Made by a program: the position numbers and the translations under genes
NCBI RefSeq assembly: GCF_007993935.1
Contig: NZ_VITY01000001.1
Location: 847,035 to 911,034, forward strand
Direction: 5' to 3'
Length of the DNA stretch: 64,000 bases
Source of the DNA: Bradyrhizobium macuxiense
GTDB lineage: Bacteria; Pseudomonadota; Alphaproteobacteria; Rhizobiales; Xanthobacteraceae
Notes under the pieces: generated by a model
Told to the model about the DNA's origin: nothing
Database searches by the model: none
What the model saw: only the letters and a program-made list of their open reading frames with translations
Part shown: in pieces, positions 1 to 8,500 of the stretch
Layout: each line of letters begins with the position of its first letter
Numbering within the stretch: position 1 is the first letter of the stretch

Positions 1-2
1 AT

Positions 3-413
3 GGCGAGCTGTTTGCCTCGCTGAATTCCATGCTGAGCTCGGAGTTCGGGTTGTCGCTGGCAAAATTCGACGTGCTGGCGCAGCTCGATCGCTACAAGGA
101 CGGCTTGGCGCTCGGGCAATTGTCGCAGAACCTGAAAGTGTCGGGCGGCAACGTCTCGGGCCTGGTGCAGCGCCTGCTGGCCGACGACCTCATCAGCAAG
201 GAGATGTCGAGCGAGGACCGCCGCTCGTTCATCGTGCGCCTGACGCCGAAGGGCGAGGCCCTGTTCAGGAAGGCCGCCGACGTGCATAAGAAGCATCTGA
301 GCGAACGGCTCGAAAGCATCCCCGCGCGGGAGCTGGAGACGGCCCTGTCGATGCTGCGGTCGCTCTCCTCGAAACTTGGCAGCGAAGGCAAGAAGCAGGG
401 TCGCAGGAAGTAA
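3..413 (+). CDS. MarR-family transcriptional regulator, 5' truncated by window edge
   Basis: This is a winged-helix MarR-type DNA-binding regulator. The frame is open to the left edge, so the true start lies outside the window; an internal ATG at 30 would cut into the first helix. Visible family features are the recognition-helix region (SGGNVSGLVQRL) and the beta-wing (SSEDRRSFIVRLTPKG, with the conserved D-R-R and L-T-P-K-G). The C-terminal dimerisation helix is present. It overlaps the next MarR gene at TAATG (411-415), so the two are probably translationally coupled. They converge on the dioxygenase operon at 907-6062 and are its likely regulators, by inference from position only. Confidence 0.85.
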   Translation, partial: GELFASLNSMLSSEFGLSLAKFDVLAQLDRYKDGLALGQLSQNLKVSGGNVSGLVQRLLADDLISKEMSSEDRRSFIVRLTPKGEALFRKAADVHKKHLSERLESIPARELETALSMLRSLSSKLGSEGKKQGRRK

Positions 414-895
414 TGGCCAAAGACTCCAGGAGCAGATGGAAATCCGGTCCGCCGCGGACGCGGGACCAGCTGCAGAGCTACATTCCCTATCTGTTCAACC
501 GGCTCGCCAATCGCTGGAACCTGGATCAGAACCGCGATCTCAGCGAGCACAACATCAACAACGTCGTGTTCCGGACGCTGTCGGTGCTGTTCATCTACAA
601 GACCCTGACCGTCAACGAGATCGCCGTGCTGGCCGTCACCGAGCAATCGACCGCGAGCCGCATGGTCGAGTCGATGGTGACGTCGGGCCTCGTCAAGCGC
701 GAGATCGCCGAAGAAGACCAGCGCCGCCGGGTCGTCGGATTGACGCCGGACGGCGAAGCCCTGCTGCGCAAGATCTGGCCGATCATGGAGAACAACTATG
801 ACCGCCTGACCGTCGGCATCGACCCCGACGAGATCGAGGTCTGCGCCCGCGTGCTGGCCAAGATGGTCGAGAACATCCGCCAGAACCAGATCTGA
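413..895 (+). CDS. MarR-family transcriptional regulator
   Basis: A complete 160-residue MarR-like regulator. It has the winged-helix core: a recognition helix around TEQSTASRMVESMV and a wing with EEDQRRRVVGLTPDGEALL. The start ATG overlaps the stop of the preceding MarR gene. Two different MarR proteins encoded in tandem suggest either a heteromeric regulator or two inputs. They may respond to an aromatic acid or its CoA thioester handled by the neighbouring convergent operon, a common MarR role, but the ligand is unknown. The 3' end nearly touches the SDR gene on the other strand. A small inverted repeat (CCAGAT...ATCTGG) covers the stop region. Confidence 0.9.
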   Translation: MAKDSRSRWKSGPPRTRDQLQSYIPYLFNRLANRWNLDQNRDLSEHNINNVVFRTLSVLFIYKTLTVNEIAVLAVTEQSTASRMVESMVTSGLVKREIAEEDQRRRVVGLTPDGEALLRKIWPIMENNYDRLTVGIDPDEIEVCARVLAKMVENIRQNQI

Positions 896-906
896 TCTGG
901 CTGCAA

Positions 907-1635
907 TCAGGGGCTGAGGCCGGCAAGGCTGGTGCCGCCGCAGACATAGAGCACCTGCCCGGTCACGAAGTCCGAGCGCTCGTCGAGGAAGAAGCTGATC
1001 GCGTGCGCCACGTCCTCGCGCGTGCCGAGCCGCCCGACCGGAACGTTGCGTGCCATCTTGTCCTGCTGCTCGGAGCCCTTGGGGACGATGCCCCAGAAAT
1101 TGTCGGTCAGGATCGGGCCTGGCGCCACCACGTTCACCGTGATGCCGCTCGGCGCCAGCTCCAGCGCCCAGGTCCGCGCCATGCCGTGTACGCCGGCCTT
1201 GGTCGCCGAATAGGCCGAGCGCGTGGCCGCGCCCATCGCAGCGCGCGAGCTCACGAACACGATCCGCCCGAACTTTCGCGACCGCATCCCTTCCATCGCC
1301 GCCTGGGTCAGCAGCATCGGGGCGCCCAGATGCAGCTGCGCCAGCGTCAGGATGTCCTCCGGCTTCGCATCGCCCAGCAGGTTGGGCAGGATCATGCCGG
1401 CATTGTGCACGAGGCAGTCGACCGCGTGATCGCGGCAGATCTCCTCGGCGATGGCCCGCGTCTCCGACGGGCTGGTCAGGTCCGCGCGATAGGCGGTGAG
1501 CAGGTCGTGCGTCCACGCCGGCGTCTCCAGCCCAACCGAGACGACCCGCTGTCCTTCGCCGACGAGCTTCTTCGCCAGCGCTTCGCCGATTCCCGAATTG
1601 CCTCCGGTGATCAGTGTGGTGCGGGTCTGGCTCAT
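907..1635 (-). CDS. SDR-family NAD(P)-dependent dehydrogenase
   Basis: A short-chain dehydrogenase/reductase of 242 residues. Visible motifs are the Rossmann glycine motif TGGNSGIGEALA near the N-terminus, NAG in HNAGM, the catalytic Ser in VSSRAA and the active-site YSATKAG (Tyr-x3-Lys). The start at 1635 is preferred because AAGGAG lies just upstream; the longer frame to 1686 would overlap the ligase gene. It is the last gene of the minus-strand operon. Beside a ring-hydroxylating dioxygenase, the expected role is oxidation of a cis-dihydrodiol to a catechol-type product, or of a related alcohol. That role is inferred; the family motifs are directly seen. Confidence 0.9.
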   Translation of the reverse strand: MSQTRTTLITGGNSGIGEALAKKLVGEGQRVVSVGLETPAWTHDLLTAYRADLTSPSETRAIAEEICRDHAVDCLVHNAGMILPNLLGDAKPEDILTLAQLHLGAPMLLTQAAMEGMRSRKFGRIVFVSSRAAMGAATRSAYSATKAGVHGMARTWALELAPSGITVNVVAPGPILTDNFWGIVPKGSEQQDKMARNVPVGRLGTREDVAHAISFFLDERSDFVTGQVLYVCGGTSLAGLSP

Positions 1636-1655
1636 GATCGGCTCCTTGCCAATTG

Positions 1656-3272
1656 TCACTCCTGCCGCCGCTTGAGATCGCGACAATCGAAGAACGCGCC
1701 CTCGCGCATCAGCTTCGCGACGAAATCCTTCAAGCCGGCGCGCTGGATCTTCTCGGTCGCGGTCAGCGGCAGCTTTTCGACGAAGCAGATCCAGCCCGGC
1801 GCCTTGTAATAGGCCATCTGCTCCAGGCTCCAGCGCACGATCTCCTCGGCGAGTGCGCGGTCCGCGCCCGGCTGCTCCGCGATGATGACGGCCGCGACCT
1901 CGTCGCCGCGCATCTGATCCGGGGTAGCTGCGACCGCGGCCTGCCGGATCGCGGGGTGGCGGTTGAGGACGGATTCGACCTCGACCGCGGCGATGTTCTC
2001 GCCGGAGCGGCGGATCACGTTCTTCTTGCGGTCGACGAAATGAAGATCGCCATCGGCGTCGCGCGAGACGATATCACCGGTATGCAGCCAGCCGTCCTTC
2101 CAGGCCTCGGCGGTGGCTTCCGGGTTCTTCAGGTACTCCTTGAAGAAGCCGTAGCGGGGATCGGCCCCTGCCCGCCGCACCAGCAGCTCGCCCGGCGTTC
2201 CCGCCGCCGCATCGTTGCCGCCGTCGTCGACGATCCGAACCTCGACCTCGGGCGCCGGCCGACCGAAACAGCTGGTGCCGACCTTGCGCGGCTCGGCATT
2301 GGCGGCGATCACGCCGCCGCTGCCGGTCTCGGTCATCGCCCAGGCCTCGAGCAGCGGAAAGCCGAAGCGTTCCTCGAACGGGGCGTGCAGCAGCCTGTCG
2401 ACGCCGGCGCCGAAGCCGAACCGCACACTGTGCGCGCGATCCTCATGCGACGGCGGCGCGCTCATCAGCATCGAGGGCATCACGCCGAGATAATGCAGGC
2501 AGGTCGCGCGGCTGTCGCGCACCGATGCCCACCAGCTGCGCGGATGGAAGCGGTCGAGCATGGTCAGGCTGCCGCCGACCGACATCATCGCCATCAGCGA
2601 CACCGCCATCGCGTTCATGTGGAACAGCGGCAGCGGCGTGATCATGCGCTCACCGTCGAGCCTGAGATCGATCAACCCGCCGACGTCGCGATACCAGTCT
2701 CCGGAATACAGAAAGTAGGTGTTGGTCAGCACGCAGCCCTTGGGCTGGCCTGTTGTCCCCGACGTATAGAGCAGCGCGCATTCGCTTCCACCGTCGCCGG
2801 CGCTCGCCGGCCGCGCGCCGCCGAACGGGGCCGGAATCTCGCCGCTGTCGGTCACCACCGGAATCCGCCGGCCGGCCTGGCGCGCCGCGGTCTCGACCTC
2901 CTCGCGCCGCTTGGCGAGGACGAAGGCGGCATTCATCTCCGAATGCGCGATGATATATTCGAGCTCGCTGACCCGCAGATCGGGGTTGATCGGCACCACG
3001 GAGACACCGAGCGCGTTCAGCGCGAACCACAGCTCGATGAACACCGGCCTGTTCTGCAGCAGAAGCCCGACCCGATGGCCTTGGCCATAGCCTCGGCTCG
3101 CAAACGCCGCGCGCCAGCGCTCGACCCGCTCGAGCATGGCGCGGTACGAGATCTCTTCGGCCGCGATGCCGTAGGTCTCGGCCGTCTCGGGCAGCACGTT
3201 GAGAAAGCCGGCTTCCTCCCGGCGGAGCGCGGTGTCGCGGAAGCGGGCATAGACTGTGGTCGCTGTGGTCAA
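1656..3272 (-). CDS. AMP-forming acyl-CoA synthetase (ANL superfamily)
   Basis: A 538-residue adenylate-forming ligase that would activate a carboxylic acid to its CoA thioester. The P-loop-like signature TSGTTGQPKG is at about residues 170-179. The A5-type motif AMTETGSG, the A7-type LHTGDIV and the A8 hinge DRKKNVIRRSGENI follow in order, and the catalytic Lys region is KLPLTATEKIQR near the C-terminus. The length is normal for the family. The gene is 7 bp from the oxygenase beta gene and 20 bp from the SDR start, so it is in the same operon. Its overall look resembles CaiC-like and aromatic/medium-chain ligases; the substrate cannot be told from sequence alone. Confidence 0.92.
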   Translation of the reverse strand: MTTATTVYARFRDTALRREEAGFLNVLPETAETYGIAAEEISYRAMLERVERWRAAFASRGYGQGHRVGLLLQNRPVFIELWFALNALGVSVVPINPDLRVSELEYIIAHSEMNAAFVLAKRREEVETAARQAGRRIPVVTDSGEIPAPFGGARPASAGDGGSECALLYTSGTTGQPKGCVLTNTYFLYSGDWYRDVGGLIDLRLDGERMITPLPLFHMNAMAVSLMAMMSVGGSLTMLDRFHPRSWWASVRDSRATCLHYLGVMPSMLMSAPPSHEDRAHSVRFGFGAGVDRLLHAPFEERFGFPLLEAWAMTETGSGGVIAANAEPRKVGTSCFGRPAPEVEVRIVDDGGNDAAAGTPGELLVRRAGADPRYGFFKEYLKNPEATAEAWKDGWLHTGDIVSRDADGDLHFVDRKKNVIRRSGENIAAVEVESVLNRHPAIRQAAVAATPDQMRGDEVAAVIIAEQPGADRALAEEIVRWSLEQMAYYKAPGWICFVEKLPLTATEKIQRAGLKDFVAKLMREGAFFDCRDLKRRQE

Positions 3273-3279
3273 GACGCAC

Positions 3280-3756
3280 TCACATGAAGAGCTGGATATT
3301 GCCGAACGGCGCGTCGAAATTCACGAGATCGATGCGCTTGAGCCTGATCTTGAGATCATCGCCGACCTGAACGAGATCGTGCGACGCCCATCCCGAAAAA
3401 CGCTCCAGCGTGTCGCCGCGCGTCTCGGTGTAGATAAAGGACGTCCGCGCCTTGAAGATGCCGGCCGCCGGATCGCAGGCCACGATCTGCGGCGCCTGCA
3501 GCAGATGATGGCAGCGGCTCTTCGGCTTCTGGCTGAACGTGCGTTCGCCGGCCAGCCGCTCGATCCGCACTTTCATCAGCAGCAGGTCTTCGTACATCAG
3601 TGACGGCTGCAGCACCGGATCCTGCTGCTGCCATTCCAGCGGCATCCAGTAGCGCCCCTCCGGGTGAAACAGGTCGAGCCAGGCCTGCCACTGCATCGTG
3701 TCGAGCAGATCGGCTTCCAGATAGACGAAATCGGTGATGGTTTTTTCGCTGATCAT
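3280..3756 (-). CDS. Aromatic-ring-hydroxylating dioxygenase, beta subunit
   Basis: The small subunit (158 residues) of a Rieske non-heme iron oxygenase, with the SnoaL/NTF2-like fold. Family features include an N-terminal acidic helix (FVYLEADLLDTMQWQAWLDLF), the FHPEGRYWMPLEW stretch, a central YEDLLLMKVRIERL, and the closing VNFDAPFGNIQLFM. It overlaps the alpha gene by 4 bp (ATGA), as expected for subunits made in equal amounts. The beta subunit is structural; substrate choice lies in alpha. Confidence 0.92.
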   Translation of the reverse strand: MISEKTITDFVYLEADLLDTMQWQAWLDLFHPEGRYWMPLEWQQQDPVLQPSLMYEDLLLMKVRIERLAGERTFSQKPKSRCHHLLQAPQIVACDPAAGIFKARTSFIYTETRGDTLERFSGWASHDLVQVGDDLKIRLKRIDLVNFDAPFGNIQLFM

Positions 3757-5093
3757 TCCGCGGCCTCGACCGGCTCGACCATGTCCATGGTCATGAATTT
3801 GGCCCAGGCATGAAACTGGTTGCGCATCTGGCGCTCCGACGTGCCGTTGATAACAGCGGTGACGTCAGCCTCCTCGCCGCTCTCGTAGAGCCGGCGCAGA
3901 TTGACCCACTGATTGCCGTTGGTTTTCAACCCTTCCTGCGCCCGCTCGTACATTTCGAGATCGTCGTGCCCGACGATCGAGGTCGGCGCGTTGATAAAGC
4001 GATTATACATCAGCGCCCGCTCGTAGAGCTTGTCGGGCGCGCCGACCAGACGATAGACCCAGCTCTCCACCAGCGTCCGGTCCACCGCGATCGGGATGAA
4101 ATTGCGCAGGATCTGCACCGCGCCCTTCACCATGATGTTCGGGAAATAGACCGTGTTGTGCCGGACCTCGCCCAGGATCTCGTGCGCCCGCTTCTCGCCA
4201 TAGGCCGCCACCATCTGGCCGAGATAGCCCTCAATGTCCGAATAGTTGGAATGGATGGAATTGGCGACGCCGGTGTGGCCATGGCCGTTCGGCCAGATCC
4301 GGATGCCGCTCTGCTCGTAGAACTCGTACGGGCTCATGAATGGTCCATAGAGCTGCACCGCCATCGGCGTTTCCTTGGAGTCGCCCTGCTCGCGCTGCCA
4401 GACCTTGATGGCGGTGCCGGCCGAGCTCTCATGCGCCACCATGGGATGGCAGGTGTCGGTCTGGTTCTCGACCAGCATCTTCCAATTGCAGGTGTGCATG
4501 TAGCGGATCGGCGTGGCCACGACGGCGAGCTTCCCCTCCGGCGAGCGGTCGACCATGTTGTCGATGGTCGAGAGGCTTTCGCCGAAATAATCCTCGAAGC
4601 CGACGCCGGTTTCGCTCAGCCGCGCGAAGATGAAATCCCGGTAGACGACGACGTTCCTGATCCGCGACAGCCCGTCATTCGCCTTTGTGTCGGTGAATCC
4701 GGTGCCCTCGTAGCCCTTCTTCAGCGGGATTGCGAGCAGCGAGCCGTCGGTCTTGAATGACCAGGCATGATAGGGACAGCGGAAAAACTTTCCGGTGTTG
4801 CCGCACGGCTCGGAGGCGATCTTGACGCCCTTGTGCGGACAGCGGTTGTAGAACAGGTGGATCGAGCCGTCGGTATGGCGGCTCGCCACCACCGGCTGCC
4901 GGCCGATATTGGCGGTGATGAAATCGCCGGCCTTCGCCAGCTGGCTGGCATGTCCGACATAGATCCAGCTGTTTGGAAACAGATGCTCCATCTCGAGATC
5001 GAATATCTCGGGATCGACATAGACGTCGCGATGCACCTCGGCGTCGCGCACCAGCCCGCCGATCGCGCGGGGATTCTTTCCGTATTTCACCAT
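3753..5093 (-). CDS. Aromatic-ring-hydroxylating dioxygenase, alpha subunit (Rieske 2Fe-2S)
   Basis: The catalytic large subunit, 446 residues. The Rieske cluster ligands are complete: C85 and H87 in CPH, C106 and H109 in CPYH. The mononuclear iron site is visible as the D-x2-H-x4-H motif: D213 (bridging), H216 and H221. The typical N-terminal Rieske domain is followed by the catalytic domain, and all key residues are intact. With the beta subunit and the adjacent ferredoxin reductase it forms a complete two-component dioxygenase of the benzoate/anthranilate/cumate type. The nearby CoA ligase raises the possibility that the substrate or product is handled as a CoA thioester. Confidence 0.95.
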   Translation of the reverse strand: MVKYGKNPRAIGGLVRDAEVHRDVYVDPEIFDLEMEHLFPNSWIYVGHASQLAKAGDFITANIGRQPVVASRHTDGSIHLFYNRCPHKGVKIASEPCGNTGKFFRCPYHAWSFKTDGSLLAIPLKKGYEGTGFTDTKANDGLSRIRNVVVYRDFIFARLSETGVGFEDYFGESLSTIDNMVDRSPEGKLAVVATPIRYMHTCNWKMLVENQTDTCHPMVAHESSAGTAIKVWQREQGDSKETPMAVQLYGPFMSPYEFYEQSGIRIWPNGHGHTGVANSIHSNYSDIEGYLGQMVAAYGEKRAHEILGEVRHNTVYFPNIMVKGAVQILRNFIPIAVDRTLVESWVYRLVGAPDKLYERALMYNRFINAPTSIVGHDDLEMYERAQEGLKTNGNQWVNLRRLYESGEEADVTAVINGTSERQMRNQFHAWAKFMTMDMVEPVEAAE

Positions 5094-5111
5094 GGCGCCT
5101 CTTGCCTCCGC

Positions 5112-6062
5112 TCAGAGATCCAACACCAGCCGCTCCGACTTCGCACGCGACACGCAAATCTGCATGACCTTGTTGGACGCCTTCTCCTCATCGCTGAGAA
5201 TGACGTCGCGATGATCGGGCACGCCTCCGATCACGCCGCACTGGCAGATGCCGCAGTCGCCGCGCTGACAGTCGTACAGCACGTCGAGCCCCGCCGCTTC
5301 CAGCGCCTGGATGATGCTCTGATCGGTCGCGACCGTGATGACCTGTCCCGTCGACTTGAGCTCGACCTCGAACGGCTGGTTCGGTGAAGTGGGCTGCTCC
5401 GCCTTGAACAGCTCGAAATGGATGCGGTCTGCCGGGATGCCCTTGGCGAGCGCCGCCGCCTTCACCGCGTCAATCATGCCGGCCGGCCCGCAGACATAGA
5501 CGTGAGCGCCTGCGGGTGCCTCGCCAAGCACGGCTGCGATATCGAGGCGGGATTCATCGCTGTCGTAATGAACCGCCAACCCCTCCGAACAGATTGTCTG
5601 CAACTGCGGCAGGAACGCCAGCAGCCCCGGCATTCGCCCGGCATAATGCAGGCGATATTGCGCTCCCTGCGCGTTCAGCTTAGCCGCCATCGACAGGATC
5701 GGCGTAACGCCGATGCCGCCGGCAAACAGCAACGCCGGCGCGGCGCCCTCGTGAAGGCCGAAATTGTTGACCGGCGTGCTCGCCCGGATGACGTCGCCGA
5801 CCTGAAGGGCATGCATGAACTGCGAACCGCCGGTCGACGCCTGCTCGCGCAGCACCCCCAGCGCAACGGCGCCCTTGGGCAGGCCCGGCAGCGCCATCAG
5901 GGAATACGGCCGGTCGCCTCCACCCGGCAGCAGCACGCGAATATGCGCGCCCGCTTGCCAGTCCGGCACGGCACCGCCCTCCACACCGAACACGACGCTG
6001 CGAATGACTGGCGTCTCCGCAACGACCGACTGCACTCTGAGCTTGAGTGGATGCGCGTCCAT
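5112..6062 (-). CDS. PDR/VanB-type ferredoxin-NAD(P)H oxidoreductase
   Basis: A 316-residue electron-transfer partner for the Rieske oxygenase. The N-terminal flavin-binding barrel carries RPYS (51-54). The nucleotide-binding domain has GGIGVTP (115-121) and a CGP motif (201-203). The C-terminal plant-type 2Fe-2S ferredoxin domain has ligands C265, C270, C273 and C303. This FMN, then NAD, then ferredoxin order is that of phthalate dioxygenase reductase and VanB. It is the first gene of the operon, directly behind the promoter at 6079-6122. No strong ribosome-binding site precedes its ATG. Confidence 0.93.
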   Translation of the reverse strand: MDAHPLKLRVQSVVAETPVIRSVVFGVEGGAVPDWQAGAHIRVLLPGGGDRPYSLMALPGLPKGAVALGVLREQASTGGSQFMHALQVGDVIRASTPVNNFGLHEGAAPALLFAGGIGVTPILSMAAKLNAQGAQYRLHYAGRMPGLLAFLPQLQTICSEGLAVHYDSDESRLDIAAVLGEAPAGAHVYVCGPAGMIDAVKAAALAKGIPADRIHFELFKAEQPTSPNQPFEVELKSTGQVITVATDQSIIQALEAAGLDVLYDCQRGDCGICQCGVIGGVPDHRDVILSDEEKASNKVMQICVSRAKSERLVLDL

Positions 6063-6078
6063 TCGGGCATCTCATATT

Positions 6079-6122
6079 ATATGAATTTGCATATTTTTAT
6101 ACATGTAATAATTGCCTGTCAA
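6079..6122 (-). promoter_or_regulatory. Promoter with palindromic operator for the dioxygenase operon
   Basis: On the minus strand a perfect -35 box TTGACA (6122-6117) is followed at 15-17 nt by TATAAA/TAAAAA as a likely -10. Between this and the start codon lies the near-palindrome ATATGCAAATTCATAT (6094-6079), with perfect ATATG/CATAT half sites. A second perfect 8-bp palindrome, TACATGTA (6100-6107), sits in the spacer region. AT-rich dyads of this size are typical MarR operators. The match to the two MarR genes at 3-895 is inferred. Confidence 0.6.
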
Positions 6123-6435
6123 TCGTCGAAGCGATGGGACGCCGAGGCTGCCAGGAAAGGCCCGGCGCCCGGGCGACCGCAGCTCTTCTGCGGCGATCAT
6201 GGCGCGCGCAATCCATTCGGCGGGCAAAACGCTTTCGATCCCTGCCTCGAGAAACCGCGAGATGCGCACGGCGCACCAGCGCCGTCACAGCGGTTGGTCG
6301 GGTTTGCAACGTCTCTGGGATTACGCAGGCAGCCCACACAGTCGACGATCGCGAGCGATCGCCATCGATGCATCACGGTTCGAGCGATCGTGACTACATG
6401 TCGGCGGTTGCTTCAGCTGCAGTTACGGAAGGCCG
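6123..6435. other. Intergenic stretch without a convincing gene
   Basis: These bases lie between the dioxygenase promoter and the end of the LuxR-type gene. Short frames exist on both strands, but none has a family motif or a good ribosome-binding site, and they overlap one another. No RNA gene or repeat was recognised. Confidence 0.5.
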
Positions 6436-7071
6436 CTAGGTCCCGCTCGGCCCGGCATACGAGACCGCGAGCGTCGCCAGAACCGTCCGGTTGCTGATCT
6501 CGAGCTTGCGGAAGATGTGATGCAGATGAACCTTGATGGTACCGTCGGCCACTTTCAGACGGCGGCCAATCTCCTTGTTCGATAGGCCTTCCGACACCAG
6601 GTTCATGATCTGACGCTCGCGCTCCGTCAGCATCGCGAGATATTTCTCCGGCATCACGGTTTGCGTGCAGGAGATGGCCTCCTCCCCCGGGGCCGGCGGC
6701 AGCATCTTCTGGCCATCCGCGACCTGCCGCAAAGTTTGTATGAGGGTCTCAGGCTCCTCGTCATGGAGCATGACGCCGTAGACCCCCGCTGCCGCCAGCA
6801 TCGCAAGATCGCGATCCTCAACGGAGGTAGCCAGAAAGACGAGCCGCACGGCAGATGTCTCGATGTCGAGCATTGCCTGCTCAAAAATGTCAGGCATCGA
6901 CATGTCCAAAATGGCTATATCGGGCGCAAGACGCCGTATTGCCTCGAAACAGCTCGCACCATCATTGCAGCGAGCAACAACCTTGAAATCACGTTCTGCT
7001 TCGAGCAGGCAGTTGAGACCCAATAAAACAACAGGATATCTGCTAGCAATCACCACACGACTGAAATGCAT
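6436..7071 (-). CDS. NarL/FixJ-type response regulator (REC-LuxR HTH)
   Basis: A 211-residue two-domain regulator. The receiver domain occupies about residues 1-120, with D56 in AILDMSMP at the phospho-acceptor position. The C-terminal LuxR-type helix-turn-helix (residues ~145-205) has LTERERQIMNLVSEGLSNKEIGRRL and GTIKVHLHHIFRKL. The acidic pair normally found after the first beta strand is missing (VVIASRYPVV), so phosphorylation chemistry may be altered. No histidine kinase gene is nearby. It is divergent from a second regulator of the same class at 7559 across a 487-bp spacer. Confidence 0.88.
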   Translation of the reverse strand: MHFSRVVIASRYPVVLLGLNCLLEAERDFKVVARCNDGASCFEAIRRLAPDIAILDMSMPDIFEQAMLDIETSAVRLVFLATSVEDRDLAMLAAAGVYGVMLHDEEPETLIQTLRQVADGQKMLPPAPGEEAISCTQTVMPEKYLAMLTERERQIMNLVSEGLSNKEIGRRLKVADGTIKVHLHHIFRKLEISNRTVLATLAVSYAGPSGT

Positions 7072-7558
7072 TTAAGGCCAATCCTCAGTCCCCCAGTTCA
7101 GCTCGGCGCCCAATTGAATAATAAACTACTCCAATACGAAGCTTTTTCGTAAGGATTTGTTGTCGCGGACACCCCGTGAATTTACTGCCTGGGTGTGCCG
7201 ACAGGCGCATTTCCAGCAACGGGTGATCGCAGCGCCGATCCGACTCACCCCAAGCGAGCGTCAATCAACAGGCGTCCCGGCTCGCACCCGTGACATCGCC
7301 CGCTTCTCATGGCGAGCACCATCCGAAACAATGTCTATAACCAACGGTATATAGGGATATTGGGGATTAGCATTTAAAATTCCTAAATATTTAGGAGTGG
7401 GCTCGAGGCTTTTTTCGTCCTCAGGCCTGGCTAGTTCGATCGGCCAAACCTGAGAAATGTTTTTGCTACGCGTTGTTTTTTAGCTGGGTGGATCAACAAA
7501 ATGCGCCGGATTCAACCGACCCGCCCATTGTTTCATTGTAGCGTCCGGGAGAGTTTCC
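7072..7558. promoter_or_regulatory. Divergent regulator spacer with a 16-bp perfect palindrome
   Basis: This 487-bp non-coding spacer separates two divergent LuxR-type genes. It is locally AT-rich. It holds the perfect palindrome TCCTAAATATTTAGGA at 7381-7396, about 170 bp upstream of the 7559 gene. The palindrome is a good candidate for an operator of one of the flanking regulators, which is inference from position and symmetry. The frame at 7157-7354 has no family features and is not called a gene. Confidence 0.5.
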
Positions 7559-8482
7559 ATGAGACGGCGATATTCCTTTGCTATTGTGCTTGTTGGTGAA
7601 AACAGTCTTCGTAAGGAAGGTCTTGCTAGAATTCTGAACTCGGAGAGTTTTCAAGTCCTGACTTCGATATCCGATGCCGATGATTTGCTCGGCGACGATG
7701 CGCCCCAGAGGACCTCAAGCAGTTCGGCATTGCTGCTCCTCATCGTTCACACCGGCGATGATTTTCGCCCGACGATCGACCAAATCGAGTCCTTCAAGCG
7801 TCGCCACGCCGATGGACGCGTAGCCGTCGTCGCAGATCAATATCGTGTGAGCGATCTGGCTGCCGCACTCCGGGCCGGTGCCACGGGGTACTTCATCGAC
7901 GTGATGAATTGCGATGCGTTCATCAAGTCCATCGAACTTGTCATGATGGGTGGGACGGTGTTCCCGCCGGCGTTCCTGACGTCCACGCTCGACGCCGAAG
8001 AACGCGACACGGACGATGCTGCAACACCCACCGATGACGATCCCGCCGTCGCAGAGGCGGATGACAGGCTCGCGCGGCAGCTTTCGCCGCGGGAGATCTC
8101 GATCCTGCAGTGTCTGATCGAGGGCGATTCCAACAAGTGTATTGCCCGCAAGATCAATATTGCCGAAGCCACGGTGAAGGTTCACATCAAGGCGATCCTT
8201 CGCAAGATTCGGGTTCAGAACAGAACGCAGGCGGCGATCTGGGGCCTCAATCATCGCCCTGCGGCCTGGCCGAAAACCAATGGGTCTGCGCATCAGACCG
8301 CCGACGCCGAGCGGCCCCTGCCGCCGAAGAGAGAGCTTCCCAAGCTCGCGAGAGCGAGCCGGCCGGCGCCCCTCGGCACAATCGACCACGCGGCGAACTA
8401 TTTTGAGGTGCCCCTCACCAACGGCCACGCCCGCACGGGCATGAGCTCAAAGATCGACGCGGCGATCCGGCTTCGGAAATAG
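7559..8482 (+). CDS. LuxR-type response-regulator-like protein with degenerate receiver
   Basis: A 307-residue protein with a receiver-like N-terminus and a LuxR HTH at about residues 180-240 (LSPREISILQCLIEGDSNKCIARKI, then EATVKVHIKAILRKI). At the end of the third strand, where the phosphorylated Asp belongs, the sequence is LLLLIVHTGDD with His64 in that place, and the N-terminal acidic pair is reduced to one Glu. It is therefore probably a phosphorylation-independent or atypical regulator. A low-complexity acidic linker joins the domains, and a ~65-residue polar tail with no known domain follows the HTH. A strong hairpin follows the stop. Confidence 0.82.
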   Translation: MRRRYSFAIVLVGENSLRKEGLARILNSESFQVLTSISDADDLLGDDAPQRTSSSSALLLLIVHTGDDFRPTIDQIESFKRRHADGRVAVVADQYRVSDLAAALRAGATGYFIDVMNCDAFIKSIELVMMGGTVFPPAFLTSTLDAEERDTDDAATPTDDDPAVAEADDRLARQLSPREISILQCLIEGDSNKCIARKINIAEATVKVHIKAILRKIRVQNRTQAAIWGLNHRPAAWPKTNGSAHQTADAERPLPPKRELPKLARASRPAPLGTIDHAANYFEVPLTNGHARTGMSSKIDAAIRLRK

Positions 8483-8500
8483 CCGAAGCCGTGTTCTCTG

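Noticed and set aside
92..1516. 474-codon open frame on the minus strand across the MarR genes and SDR gene
   Set aside because: It is Arg/Pro/His-rich without motifs and overlaps three well-supported genes; it is a high-GC shadow frame.
1653..3287. 544-codon plus-strand frame opposite the acyl-CoA ligase
   Set aside because: Shadow of the ligase gene; composition is His/Arg/Asp-rich and no family motif is present.
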